A stretch of DNA of 64,000 bases from Olivibacter oleidegradans (GTDB lineage: Bacteria > Bacteroidota > Bacteroidia > Sphingobacteriales > Sphingobacteriaceae): NCBI RefSeq assembly GCF_042432805.1, contig NZ_JBHLWO010000001.1, forward strand, positions 558,001-622,000, in the 5' to 3' direction. A program made the position numbers and the translations under genes. Under the pieces are notes generated by a model that made no database searches, had not been told where the DNA came from, and saw only the letters and a list, made by a program, of their open reading frames with translations. Positions 38,181-46,551 of the stretch are shown piece by piece. Position 1 is the first letter of the stretch. Every line of letters starts with the position of its first letter.

Positions 38181-41100
38181 TTAAAACCCAACTTGTACTC
38201 CCAACATTAAAGTTCTTGGCTTCGGAAAGGAACCAAAATCAAACCCGGGCTCAAAGACCCCGGCAGTGAAATCAGGATTGTATCCTTTGTAAGATTGGAA
38301 AGTATATAAGTTTTGCGCCGTTGCATAGACCCGCAAGCGTTGAACGCCCTTGATCAATTTATCAGGTAAAGTATAGCCCAGTGATACCGTGTTGATCCGT
38401 AAATACGTTCCATCTTGCAGCCAGCCCTTTCTATCCGAGTCACGTCCGTTTCCATTGGGATCATTGGCTACCAAACGAGGGATTTCGGTGTTCGTGTTTG
38501 TCGGTGTCCAACGCTCCAAAATATCCTCATGTCTATTAATATAATCTGTCGTTAACATAAGGTCTCGGTACATTCTGCTATTGATTTTAAAGCCCGAACT
38601 ACCGGATGCAAATAAGGTAAAATCTATTTTTTTGTAAGAGGCAGTGAAGTTCAATCCATAATTTAATCCCGGGATAGCACTTCCGAGATAGGCTCGGTCA
38701 TCCGCATTAATCACATGGTCTCCATTTAAATCCTTAAACTTAAGGTCTCCGGGTGCTGTTCCTGCACTTTGAAAAGCATGCGCATTTACTTCTTCGACCG
38801 ATTGAAAGATACCTTCCGTCACATAGCCAAAATGCTGTCCCACTTCGCCTCCAATTTCCGTTTTGGAGCCAGCACCATAAATAGGTTCATTATTATCACC
38901 CAAAGCCAATACTTTATTCTTAATTGTACTTACATTTGCGGCAATACTAAAATTAAAATCTCCTTGGGTTTTATTATAGGCTGCCATAAACTCAAACCCT
39001 GAATTCTGCAAACTTCCCGTATTAACTGTCGGTGCCTTATTAACCGATCCCGTTGAACCGGGAATAGGAACACCAACCAATATATCAGTGGTTTTATTGC
39101 GATAATATTCTACGGTAAAATCTATTAGTCCATTCAGCAAAATACCATCCAAACCGATGTTGGAGGTAACTTTAGATTCCCATTTGATATCAGGCGACAC
39201 TAAACTTGTTTGAAGTCCGCCGAACACTTTTTGGCCATTAAAGTTGTAGACAATATTCGGATTGATATAGCTCATATATAAGTAATCCCCAATATTTTGA
39301 TTTCCCAGCTTGCCATAACTCGCTCGCAGCTTTAAGTCACTTACAATATCCTTCGATACCTTAAAAAATGGTTCATTGGTCAACTTCCATCCCAAAGCAA
39401 TCGAGGGGAAATAACCGAACCTATTGCTAGGACTAAATCGGGAAGATCCATCTCGACGGATATTGGCAGTCAGGAGGTACTTATCATCGTAATTATATGT
39501 AATACGGCCTAAATAAGATGAAAGCGCATTTTCGTCAATGGTGCCGGAGGCCGTTTTATTGCTTCCATTGTCTAAAATTGGGAAATATGGCTCTGTAAAG
39601 GCTTCTGAATGTCCACTACGAACTAATGCAGATCCATACTGGTAGGTTTGCCCGATCAGTGCCGTGAGCGCATGTTTTCCAAACTTTTTTTCATAATTCA
39701 AGGTGTTCTCTACCAAGCCCGTTGTATAGGTGCGTTGCCCGTCGTCTAATCTGGAAATATTTGAATGGAAAAAATATCCCAAATCGAAGGCAGGTTGAAA
39801 AGCGTAATCCCGCGCCTGTGTTTTGTCGTATCCTAAATTTAATTTATATCGTAAGCTATGCCCATTCTTGTTTATTAAATCGATCTCTCCATAAGCAGTT
39901 GCAAACATGCGATCGACGTCTGTATAATTCTCAAACAAACTATTGATGGCAATTGCATTAAGCGATATAACATCATGGATATTCGACTCCGTACCGCCAA
40001 AACCTCCCTTATTATTAGGATCATAAATCATTTGTGTTGGAATAGCTTCCACCAAATCGATCACCAATGGCGGGCGACTGCCAGTCAATATGGTATTATT
40101 GTAGGTAAGTGTATTTTCGTGCGAGTGTGTATAGGTAAAAGTTTGGCCAACTTTGAAAATACCTTTTCTGGCAGTTGTATTGATGCGTGCAGTATACCGA
40201 TCATAACTAGGTCCATTGCCAACAAAAGTACCGTCATTACCAAGGTAGTCGAAAGAAAGGTTATAGGTCGTATTTTCCCCACCACCCATAAAATTGAGAT
40301 TATGGTTTTGCCTTGATCCGTTTTTTAATCCTTCCTTTTGCCAATCCGTATCCACGTTATCAATAAATAGTGGTGAAGATGGATCATTTCCCGGAATGAG
40401 CGGTAACCCGGCATTGGTTCTTACTTCATTGGCAATCAACTGATAATCGGTGCGCTTTAAAACCGGTATACGTTGCCAAACTTTATCCACCCCATAGGAT
40501 CCATTATACTCAATATTTAACGGCGTATTTTTCTTACCCTGTTTTGTTGTAATTATCACCACTCCGTTGGCTGCCATAGAACCGTATATAGCACCTGCTG
40601 AAGCGTCCTTTAAGACCTGCATCGATTCGATATCATTAGGGCTGAAATCACGTATGGACGTGCCCACAGGAACACCGTCTACCACATATAGCGGCTGTGC
40701 ATTACCAAAAGTGCTTACGCCTCGAATTCTTACATTTGGGCTGGCACCGGGCTGTCCATCGCTATTTACGGTAATACCCGGACTCCGTCCCTGTAATAGC
40801 TGGGAAATATCATTTGTTAAGTATTTCTTGGATTCGGCAACATCCACAATAGCAACAGAGCCAGTAATGTCTGCTTTTCGCTGCGTTCCGTATCCCACCA
40901 CCACCACTTCTTCCAATCCCAGTAAATCCTCTTCCAAGGTTATGTCGTAGATGAATTGTCCGGAAACTAAAGGGACTTCTTTTTTTATATACCCAACATT
41001 GGTAAATACCAGCTTGCCAATTAAGGCCGGTACTTGAACTTGATAAAAACCATTGAGATCACTTGTAGTTCCGATTTTCGAGCCTGGTAGACTTACGCTG

Positions 41101-41246
41101 ATACCGGGTATAGGCTCTCCTTTTTTATCAGTTACCTTCCCTTTAATTTGCGTGCTCTGTTGGCTCCACCCCAAATGGCTTAGCAGAAGCGCCATGTATA
41201 CTATCAAAGCGCTACGCCAATTGAATTTTAAATTGATTCGTTGCAT
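38181..41246 (-). CDS. SusC/RagA family TonB-linked arabino-oligosaccharide transporter
   Basis: 1021 aa, signal peptide ending WSQQ. CarboxypepD_reg-like domain (about 30-110), SusC plug with EEVVVVGYGTQRKADITGS, NVRIRGVSTFG, PLYVVDGVPVG, MQVLKDASAGAIYGSMAANGVV, then barrel ending LMLGVQVGF. First gene of the minus-strand locus; divergent from the araR-like gene, with two operator palindromes in the 295-nt gap. Confidence 0.94.
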   Translation of the reverse strand: MQRINLKFNWRSALIVYMALLLSHLGWSQQSTQIKGKVTDKKGEPIPGISVSLPGSKIGTTSDLNGFYQVQVPALIGKLVFTNVGYIKKEVPLVSGQFIYDITLEEDLLGLEEVVVVGYGTQRKADITGSVAIVDVAESKKYLTNDISQLLQGRSPGITVNSDGQPGASPNVRIRGVSTFGNAQPLYVVDGVPVGTSIRDFSPNDIESMQVLKDASAGAIYGSMAANGVVIITTKQGKKNTPLNIEYNGSYGVDKVWQRIPVLKRTDYQLIANEVRTNAGLPLIPGNDPSSPLFIDNVDTDWQKEGLKNGSRQNHNLNFMGGGENTTYNLSFDYLGNDGTFVGNGPSYDRYTARINTTARKGIFKVGQTFTYTHSHENTLTYNNTILTGSRPPLVIDLVEAIPTQMIYDPNNKGGFGGTESNIHDVISLNAIAINSLFENYTDVDRMFATAYGEIDLINKNGHSLRYKLNLGYDKTQARDYAFQPAFDLGYFFHSNISRLDDGQRTYTTGLVENTLNYEKKFGKHALTALIGQTYQYGSALVRSGHSEAFTEPYFPILDNGSNKTASGTIDENALSSYLGRITYNYDDKYLLTANIRRDGSSRFSPSNRFGYFPSIALGWKLTNEPFFKVSKDIVSDLKLRASYGKLGNQNIGDYLYMSYINPNIVYNFNGQKVFGGLQTSLVSPDIKWESKVTSNIGLDGILLNGLIDFTVEYYRNKTTDILVGVPIPGSTGSVNKAPTVNTGSLQNSGFEFMAAYNKTQGDFNFSIAANVSTIKNKVLALGDNNEPIYGAGSKTEIGGEVGQHFGYVTEGIFQSVEEVNAHAFQSAGTAPGDLKFKDLNGDHVINADDRAYLGSAIPGLNYGLNFTASYKKIDFTLFASGSSGFKINSRMYRDLMLTTDYINRHEDILERWTPTNTNTEIPRLVANDPNGNGRDSDRKGWLQDGTYLRINTVSLGYTLPDKLIKGVQRLRVYATAQNLYTFQSYKGYNPDFTAGVFEPGFDFGSFPKPRTLMLGVQVGF

Positions 41247-41290
41247 GTGTTTATATATTGGTTATTCGTTTTAAGCGTAATCGGTCGGAA

Positions 41291-41355
41291 CGAATATAGA
41301 AGCTTTTTATTAAATGTCAATGGAACATTTAATAAAAAGTGTCAAAAAAACACTT
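41291..41355. promoter_or_regulatory. Double AraR-type operator over the susC promoter
   Basis: Site 1: TTATTAAATGT-N7-ACATTTAATAA (41307-41335), the longest palindrome of the set. Site 2: AAGTGT-N7-ACACTT (41337-41355), centred 25 nt away. On the minus strand TTG (41320-41318, inside the spacer of site 1), 19 nt, then TATATTCG (41298-41291) gives a plausible susC promoter, so a bound repressor would cover the -33 element. A TATCTTTG element at 41387-41394 may serve araR on the plus strand. Confidence 0.65.
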
Positions 41356-41541
41356 CTTTGAATACTTAATCGTTTAAACAAATGATTATCTTTGTAACAT
41401 TGTCTGCTTTACCAATTTGATAAAGCAACTGGAATTTGACTATCTTTATCGCATGTAATGCAAACGTGGAACTAATTTTTACAGAATGCCGATAATTATC
41501 TTAAATGAATATTATCTTACCGATCTAATTACCTTTAAATT

Positions 41542-42234
41542 ATGACGAAATACTCAAAACAAACACGCCTACTTGTTGCCGTAGACTGTATCATCTTTGG
41601 ATTTGATGGGGAAAGTCTTAAATTGCTGCTTATACAAAGAGGCTTTGAGCCTGAAAAAAATAAATGGAGCTTAATGGGCGGATTCGTGGAGCCGAATGAA
41701 ACACCTGAGGAAGCCGCTGCACGCGTCTTGAAGCAATTGACGGGTTTAGAAAATGTATATATGGAGCAAATGGAGGTCTTTGGCGAACCCAATCGAGATC
41801 CCATTGAGAGAACAATCAGTATTGCTTATTATGCACTTATTGACATTCGTAAATACAAAGATCAGTTAAGCAAGGAGTATCGTGCCGAGTGGATGCCACT
41901 AAAAGAAATACCGAAACTTATCTTTGATCATAATAGCATGGTAGAACATGCGAAGAAAAAATTACGCTATAAAGCCGCCCTGCATCCAATACTCTTCGAG
42001 TTACTGCCCGAAAAATTTACTATCCCCCAAATACTGACTCTTTATGAGGGTGTTTATGATATTGTATTGGATAAAAGAAACTTTAATAGAAAACTTTTGT
42101 CAACAGGTTTATTAGTTCGTCAAAAAGATAAGGATAAAGAGAATTCGAAAAAGGGTGCATTTTATTACAAGCTCAATAAGGAAACCTATAAAGATAAAAT
42201 AAGTTCATTCTTAAACTTTATACCTAACCCTTAA
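41542..42234 (+). CDS. araR: Nudix-family transcriptional regulator of arabinose utilisation (AraR/NrtR type)
   Basis: 230 aa. Residues about 8-140 form a Nudix fold (LLVAVDCIIFGF, LKLLLIQRGFEPEKNKWSLMGGFVEP); the C-terminal 80 residues form a winged helix (FTIPQILTLYEGVYDIVLDKRNFNRKLL). The Nudix box at 47-69 has lost its catalytic glutamates: the REUxEExGU core reads R61-V-L-K-Q-L-T-G-L, so it should bind but not hydrolyse a ligand. This is the layout of the Nudix AraR described in Bacteroides, for which L-arabinose is the effector. Position between the arabinan locus and araBDA supports the role. It may control its own gene through the palindromes at 41307-41355. Confidence 0.85.
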   Translation: MTKYSKQTRLLVAVDCIIFGFDGESLKLLLIQRGFEPEKNKWSLMGGFVEPNETPEEAAARVLKQLTGLENVYMEQMEVFGEPNRDPIERTISIAYYALIDIRKYKDQLSKEYRAEWMPLKEIPKLIFDHNSMVEHAKKKLRYKAALHPILFELLPEKFTIPQILTLYEGVYDIVLDKRNFNRKLLSTGLLVRQKDKDKENSKKGAFYYKLNKETYKDKISSFLNFIPNP

Positions 42235-42280
42235 TTTTTTTCATGCACATTTTTTCGATAATATTTTTTTATCTAAAAAA

Positions 42281-42303
42281 ATAAATGTTATTTTGACACG
42301 AAA
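42281..42303. promoter_or_regulatory. AraR-type operator before araB
   Basis: ATAAATGT-N7-ACACGAAA: left half perfect, right half keeps ACA only and is degenerate. It lies about 102 nt before the araB ATG. The rest of the 170-nt gap is AT-rich with no other clear element. Confidence 0.45.
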
Positions 42304-42404
42304 TAGCAGAAGAGATTGACAGACTGACCAATTAGTATCGTAAACTCACAGCACTGTAATTCTCTGGGTATAAAAATTAAAGAACGAAATACACTTTAGT
42401 ATAT

Positions 42405-44096
42405 ATGGACAATGCATATGTTATCGGAGTAGACTACGGCACGGATTCGGTGCGATCTGTGCTCGTGAATGCCCGTAATGGACAAGAGATCGCTTCCTCG
42501 ATCTATCATTACCCCCGGTGGAAAAAAGGTTTATATTGTAATCCTTCCATCAACCAATTTAGGCAACATCCCTTAGATTATATTGAAGGTCTGGAATATA
42601 CGATTAAAGACTGCTTAAAGCAGAGTGGTGAACAGATATCAGCCAATGTAAAGGCTATCGCAGTTGATACAACCGGATCAACACCAGTTGCCGTTGATAA
42701 AACAGGTACACCGTTAGCACTGCTTCCTGCTTTCGAGGAAAATCCAAACGCAATGTTTGTACTCTGGAAAGATCATACATCCGTAAAGGAAGCAGACGAG
42801 ATCAATCAAACCGCCAAAAAATTTGATATAAACTACCTGCAATACGTGGGAGGCATCTATTCCTCTGAATGGTTTTGGGCGAAGTTGCTCCATATTTTAC
42901 GTAAAGACAAAGCGATCGCCAACAACATTTTCACTTGGGTTGAACATTGCGATTGGATTCCGTTTTTACTAACCGGTGGCAAAGATGCGCTACATATAAA
43001 AAGAGGTGTATGCTCGGCCGGTCATAAATCCCTTTGGAACGAGTCATTTGACGGTTATCCACCAAACGAATTCTTTATTGCTGTCGATCCTTTGCTAAAT
43101 GGCTTTACCGACAATATTTCAGCAGATACCTATACGGCCGATAAAAAGGCGGGCAATTTATGTGAAGAGTGGGCGCAAAAACTCGGACTCAGCACATCGG
43201 TAGTGATCGGAATTGGCGCCTTCGACGCCCACATGGGAGCTGTGGGTGGACAAATTGAGCCATACTATTTAAGCAAGGTAATGGGCACGTCTACCTGCGA
43301 TATGTTAGTGGCTCCGAACCATGAAGTAGATGGCATCTTAGTAAGCGGTATTTGTGGCCAGGTAAATGGTTCTGTCATTCCCGGCATGCTCGGAATGGAG
43401 GCCGGTCAGTCTGCGTTTGGTGATGCCTATGCCTGGTTCAAAAATCTTTTAATGTGGCCACTAAAAAATCTTTTGTCAACAAATGATAATCCGGCATTGG
43501 ACGATTTGGCGAACCAACTAGAACAGCAGATTATACCGCAACTGAGTAAACTCGCCGAGAAGATCGAACCTAATATTCAGCAAGAATTTGCAATCGACTG
43601 GCTAAACGGAAGACGGACACCTGATGCTAACCAGGCGCTTAAAGGAGCTTTTTTCGACCTAAACCTGGGAACAGACGCGGTGCAGCTCTTTAGAGCATTA
43701 GCAGAAGCAACTTGTTTTGGCGCTAAGAAAATTGTTGATCGCTTCAATGAACAAGGTGTACCGGTTAAAGGCTTAATTGGCATGGGAGGTGTCGCCAGAA
43801 AAGCACCATTTATCATGCAAATGATGGCTGATGTAATGGATATGCCCATAAAAATCCATCGATCGGAACAAACTTGTGCGATTGGAGCCGCTATGTTTGC
43901 AGCCACTGCGGCAGGCATTTACACCAAAGTAGAAGAGGCTATGTCTGCCATGGGCCAAGGCTTTGACGCTGAATATCACCCGAATCCGCAAAGAGTTGCG
44001 ATTTATAAACTACGCTACGAAAAGTATACACAAATGGGTATGCTCATTGAAGAGAAGTTAACCTCAAAAGACAATATATTAACTCATATCGCTTAA
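42405..44096 (+). CDS. araB: Ribulokinase
   Basis: 563 aa, FGGY carbohydrate kinase. N-terminal phosphate-binding motif GVDYGTDSVRSVLVNARNG, central AVDTTGSTPVAVD, C-terminal domain with GLIGMGGVARKAPFIMQMMADVMDMP and CAIGAAMFAATAAG. Length and phrases match AraB rather than xylulokinase or glycerol kinase. It phosphorylates L-ribulose to L-ribulose 5-phosphate with ATP in the cytoplasm. First gene of the araB-araD-araA-symporter row; araD follows after 5 nt. Confidence 0.95.
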   Translation: MDNAYVIGVDYGTDSVRSVLVNARNGQEIASSIYHYPRWKKGLYCNPSINQFRQHPLDYIEGLEYTIKDCLKQSGEQISANVKAIAVDTTGSTPVAVDKTGTPLALLPAFEENPNAMFVLWKDHTSVKEADEINQTAKKFDINYLQYVGGIYSSEWFWAKLLHILRKDKAIANNIFTWVEHCDWIPFLLTGGKDALHIKRGVCSAGHKSLWNESFDGYPPNEFFIAVDPLLNGFTDNISADTYTADKKAGNLCEEWAQKLGLSTSVVIGIGAFDAHMGAVGGQIEPYYLSKVMGTSTCDMLVAPNHEVDGILVSGICGQVNGSVIPGMLGMEAGQSAFGDAYAWFKNLLMWPLKNLLSTNDNPALDDLANQLEQQIIPQLSKLAEKIEPNIQQEFAIDWLNGRRTPDANQALKGAFFDLNLGTDAVQLFRALAEATCFGAKKIVDRFNEQGVPVKGLIGMGGVARKAPFIMQMMADVMDMPIKIHRSEQTCAIGAAMFAATAAGIYTKVEEAMSAMGQGFDAEYHPNPQRVAIYKLRYEKYTQMGMLIEEKLTSKDNILTHIA

Positions 44097-44101
44097 AATT
44101 C

Positions 44102-44809
44102 ATGGCTAATTTTAATTATCAAGATATAAGAGAGGCTGCATATGAAAGCAATATGCAGCTTCCTAAACTAGGTCTGGTGCTTTTTACATTTGGCAATGTC
44201 AGCGTTGTCGATCGAGCTAAAGGAGTTTTTGCCATTAAACCAAGTGGTGTGCCTTACGAAAAATTAAGTCCCGAAAACATGGTGATTGTCGATTTTGAGG
44301 GCAATACCATTGAAGGTGACATGAGACCCTCTTCTGATACGAAAACCCATGCGGTATTATACAAACACTGGGAAAATATCGGCGGTATTGTCCATACCCA
44401 TTCTACTTATGCTACTGCGTGGGCGCAAAGTCAGCGGGATATTCCCATATTTGGCACGACACACGCCGACCATCTTACTACCGATATTCCATGTGCTCCG
44501 CCCATGGCCGATCACATGATCAAAGGTAATTATGAATATGAAACAGGCTTTCAGATCCTTAACCACTTTAAGGATCACGGATTGGATTACCGGGAAGTGG
44601 AAATGATTTTGGTAGGAAACCACGCCCCCTTTACTTGGGGAAAGACCGCAGAAAAAGCAGTGTACAATAGCGCTGTCTTGGAAACGGTGGCACAAATGGC
44701 CTTATTAACGGAACAGATTAATCCCAATGCGCCACGCCTTAAAGATTCATTGATCAAAAAACATTTCGAGCGGAAGCATGGACCGGATTCTTATTATGGA
44801 CAACAGTAG
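44102..44809 (+). CDS. araD: L-ribulose-5-phosphate 4-epimerase
   Basis: 235 aa class II aldolase/epimerase. Substrate loops FGNVSVVD and KPSGVPYEKLSPENMVIVD, acidic D79 in RPSSDT, zinc ligands H98 and H100 in VHTHSTYATAWAQ and H174 in GNHAPFTWG. These match AraD and separate it from fuculose-type aldolases. It converts L-ribulose 5-phosphate to D-xylulose 5-phosphate, which enters the pentose phosphate pathway. Confidence 0.95.
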   Translation: MANFNYQDIREAAYESNMQLPKLGLVLFTFGNVSVVDRAKGVFAIKPSGVPYEKLSPENMVIVDFEGNTIEGDMRPSSDTKTHAVLYKHWENIGGIVHTHSTYATAWAQSQRDIPIFGTTHADHLTTDIPCAPPMADHMIKGNYEYETGFQILNHFKDHGLDYREVEMILVGNHAPFTWGKTAEKAVYNSAVLETVAQMALLTEQINPNAPRLKDSLIKKHFERKHGPDSYYGQQ

Positions 44810-44821
44810 TTTTAAGTGATG

Positions 44822-44922
44822 AGTTTTACGTGGTAAGTTTAAATTTACAACAGGGAATAAGCCCCCTGTTTCCCAGCTCCTAAGCCACAGACAAAGGCTG
44901 GAAAATCAATAAACGTAAAACT
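44822..44922. repeat. Intergenic nested palindrome between araD and araA
   Basis: Outer arms AGTTTTACGT (44822-44831) / ACGTAAAACT (44913-44922), inner arms AACAGGG / CCCTGTT around 44849-44870. The outer arm words (AAGT, GTTTTACGT) resemble the palindromes of the arg cluster at 50873, 51922 and 53475. It fills most of the 176-nt gap; no gene is seen there. Confidence 0.55.
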
Positions 44923-44985
44923 GAAAACTTCTAGGAATATCTTGATACTTGATACAAAACAAATAACGAACAACGAAATATAGAT

Positions 44986-46485
44986 ATGCTAAATTTAAAA
45001 ACTTTTGACGTCTGGTTTATAACAGGAAGTCAAGATTTATACGGTCCTGAAACCCTTGCGCAGGCTGCGGAGCACGCTAAAAAGATTGCTGATTATTTGA
45101 CGGATCAAGCACTGATTCCGGTTAATATTGTGTACAAACCAATTGTAAAAAACTCGGAAGAAATATATAACACCATCGCAGAGGCAAACAAAGACGCCAA
45201 TTGTATTGGCATTATTACCTGGATGCACACGTTCTCTCCGGCAAAAATGTGGATCAGGGGATTGAACGCTCTCAAAAAACCCCTCTTACATCTGCACACG
45301 CAGTATAATCGAGATATTCCGTGGGACAGTATTGACATGGATTTCATGAACCTCAATCAGAGTGCACATGGCGACCGGGAATTTGGGTTCATCGTTTCCA
45401 GGATGCGGATCAACAGAAAAGTGGTGACCGGCTTCTGGCAGGATGAAGATGTTGCCAAAAAGATTGGTATCTGGACTAGGGCCGCCGCCGCTTGGAACGA
45501 TTGGCAAGGCGCGAAGTTTGTTCGCTTTGGCGATAACATGCGATATGTTGCTGTAACCGATGGAGATAAAGTGGAAGCAGAAATGAAATTCGGTTTCTCG
45601 GTTAATACTTATGCCATTGGTGATCTAGTAGCTGAGATAAACAAAGTAAGTGATGAAGCGGTTGCAGCACTGGTAAAAGTATATGAAGAAGAATATATAC
45701 TTGCCGATAACGCGAAAGAAGGCGGAGCGCAACGGCAACACGTACTAGATGCAGCAAAAATCGAAATCGGTTTAAAGAACTTCCTGGAAGCAGGCGGTTA
45801 TAAAGGATTTACAGACACCTTTGAGGATTTGCACGGTTTAGTACAACTTCCAGGTATTGCCGCCCAAAGGCTTATGCAACAAGGGTATGGTTTTGCAGGA
45901 GAAGGCGATTGGAAAACACCGGCTTTGGTTCGTGCCTGCAAAGTAATGGCTTCGGGTCTACCTGGAGCGAATGCTTTCATGGAAGACTATACGTATCACT
46001 TCGATCCTGATAATGCAATGGTACTCGGGTCACATATGCTTGAAGTAGACGCTTCCTTAGCAAAAGATAAACCTCGTTTAGAAGTTCATCCTTTAGGTAT
46101 TGGCGGAAAGGCAGATCCGGCCCGACTTGTTTTTAATGCAGCAGGCGGAAAGGCATTGAATGCCTCATTAGTGGATATGGGAAACAGGTTTCGCCTTATT
46201 GTGAATGTTGTAGAAGGAGTTGATGTACAAAATGAAATACCAAAGTTACCGGTTGCACGCGTTCTTTGGAAACCATTACCGGATATGAAAACCGCATGTA
46301 CCGCTTGGATCTATGCCGGTGGTGCGCACCATACCGTTTATAGCCAAAATCTAACAAGTGAGTACCTGGAAGATTTTGCACGTATAGCGGGTATTGAATT
46401 TGTAAAAATTGATGAAAACACGAAGCTTGGTCAATTCGAAAATGAATTGAAATGGAGTGAGGTGTTTTATCAGATCCAAAAATAA
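44986..46485 (+). CDS. araA: L-arabinose isomerase
   Basis: 499 aa, the usual AraA length. Conserved blocks include VWFITGSQDLYGPETL at the start, HTFSPAKMWIRGLNALKKPLLHLHTQYN, GYGFAGEGDWKTPALVRA (metal/active site Glu region), AFMEDYTYHFDP (second Glu region) and the late HH in YAGGAHHTVYSQ. It interconverts L-arabinose and L-ribulose using Mn2+. It is followed by a terminator hairpin before the symporter. Confidence 0.96.
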   Translation: MLNLKTFDVWFITGSQDLYGPETLAQAAEHAKKIADYLTDQALIPVNIVYKPIVKNSEEIYNTIAEANKDANCIGIITWMHTFSPAKMWIRGLNALKKPLLHLHTQYNRDIPWDSIDMDFMNLNQSAHGDREFGFIVSRMRINRKVVTGFWQDEDVAKKIGIWTRAAAAWNDWQGAKFVRFGDNMRYVAVTDGDKVEAEMKFGFSVNTYAIGDLVAEINKVSDEAVAALVKVYEEEYILADNAKEGGAQRQHVLDAAKIEIGLKNFLEAGGYKGFTDTFEDLHGLVQLPGIAAQRLMQQGYGFAGEGDWKTPALVRACKVMASGLPGANAFMEDYTYHFDPDNAMVLGSHMLEVDASLAKDKPRLEVHPLGIGGKADPARLVFNAAGGKALNASLVDMGNRFRLIVNVVEGVDVQNEIPKLPVARVLWKPLPDMKTACTAWIYAGGAHHTVYSQNLTSEYLEDFARIAGIEFVKIDENTKLGQFENELKWSEVFYQIQK

Positions 46486-46489
46486 AATA

Positions 46490-46526
46490 AAAGGTGGCGG
46501 AACGGCTCTTTTCGCCACCTTTTTTG
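46490..46526 (+). terminator. Hairpin terminator between araA and the symporter
   Basis: 10-bp stem AAAGGTGGCG / CGCCACCTTT with a 13-nt loop followed directly by TTTTT, 5 nt past the araA stop. It should reduce symporter expression relative to araBDA or force a separate promoter. Confidence 0.8.
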
Positions 46527-46551
46527 CTAACCTTTTAACCTTAACTCCATT

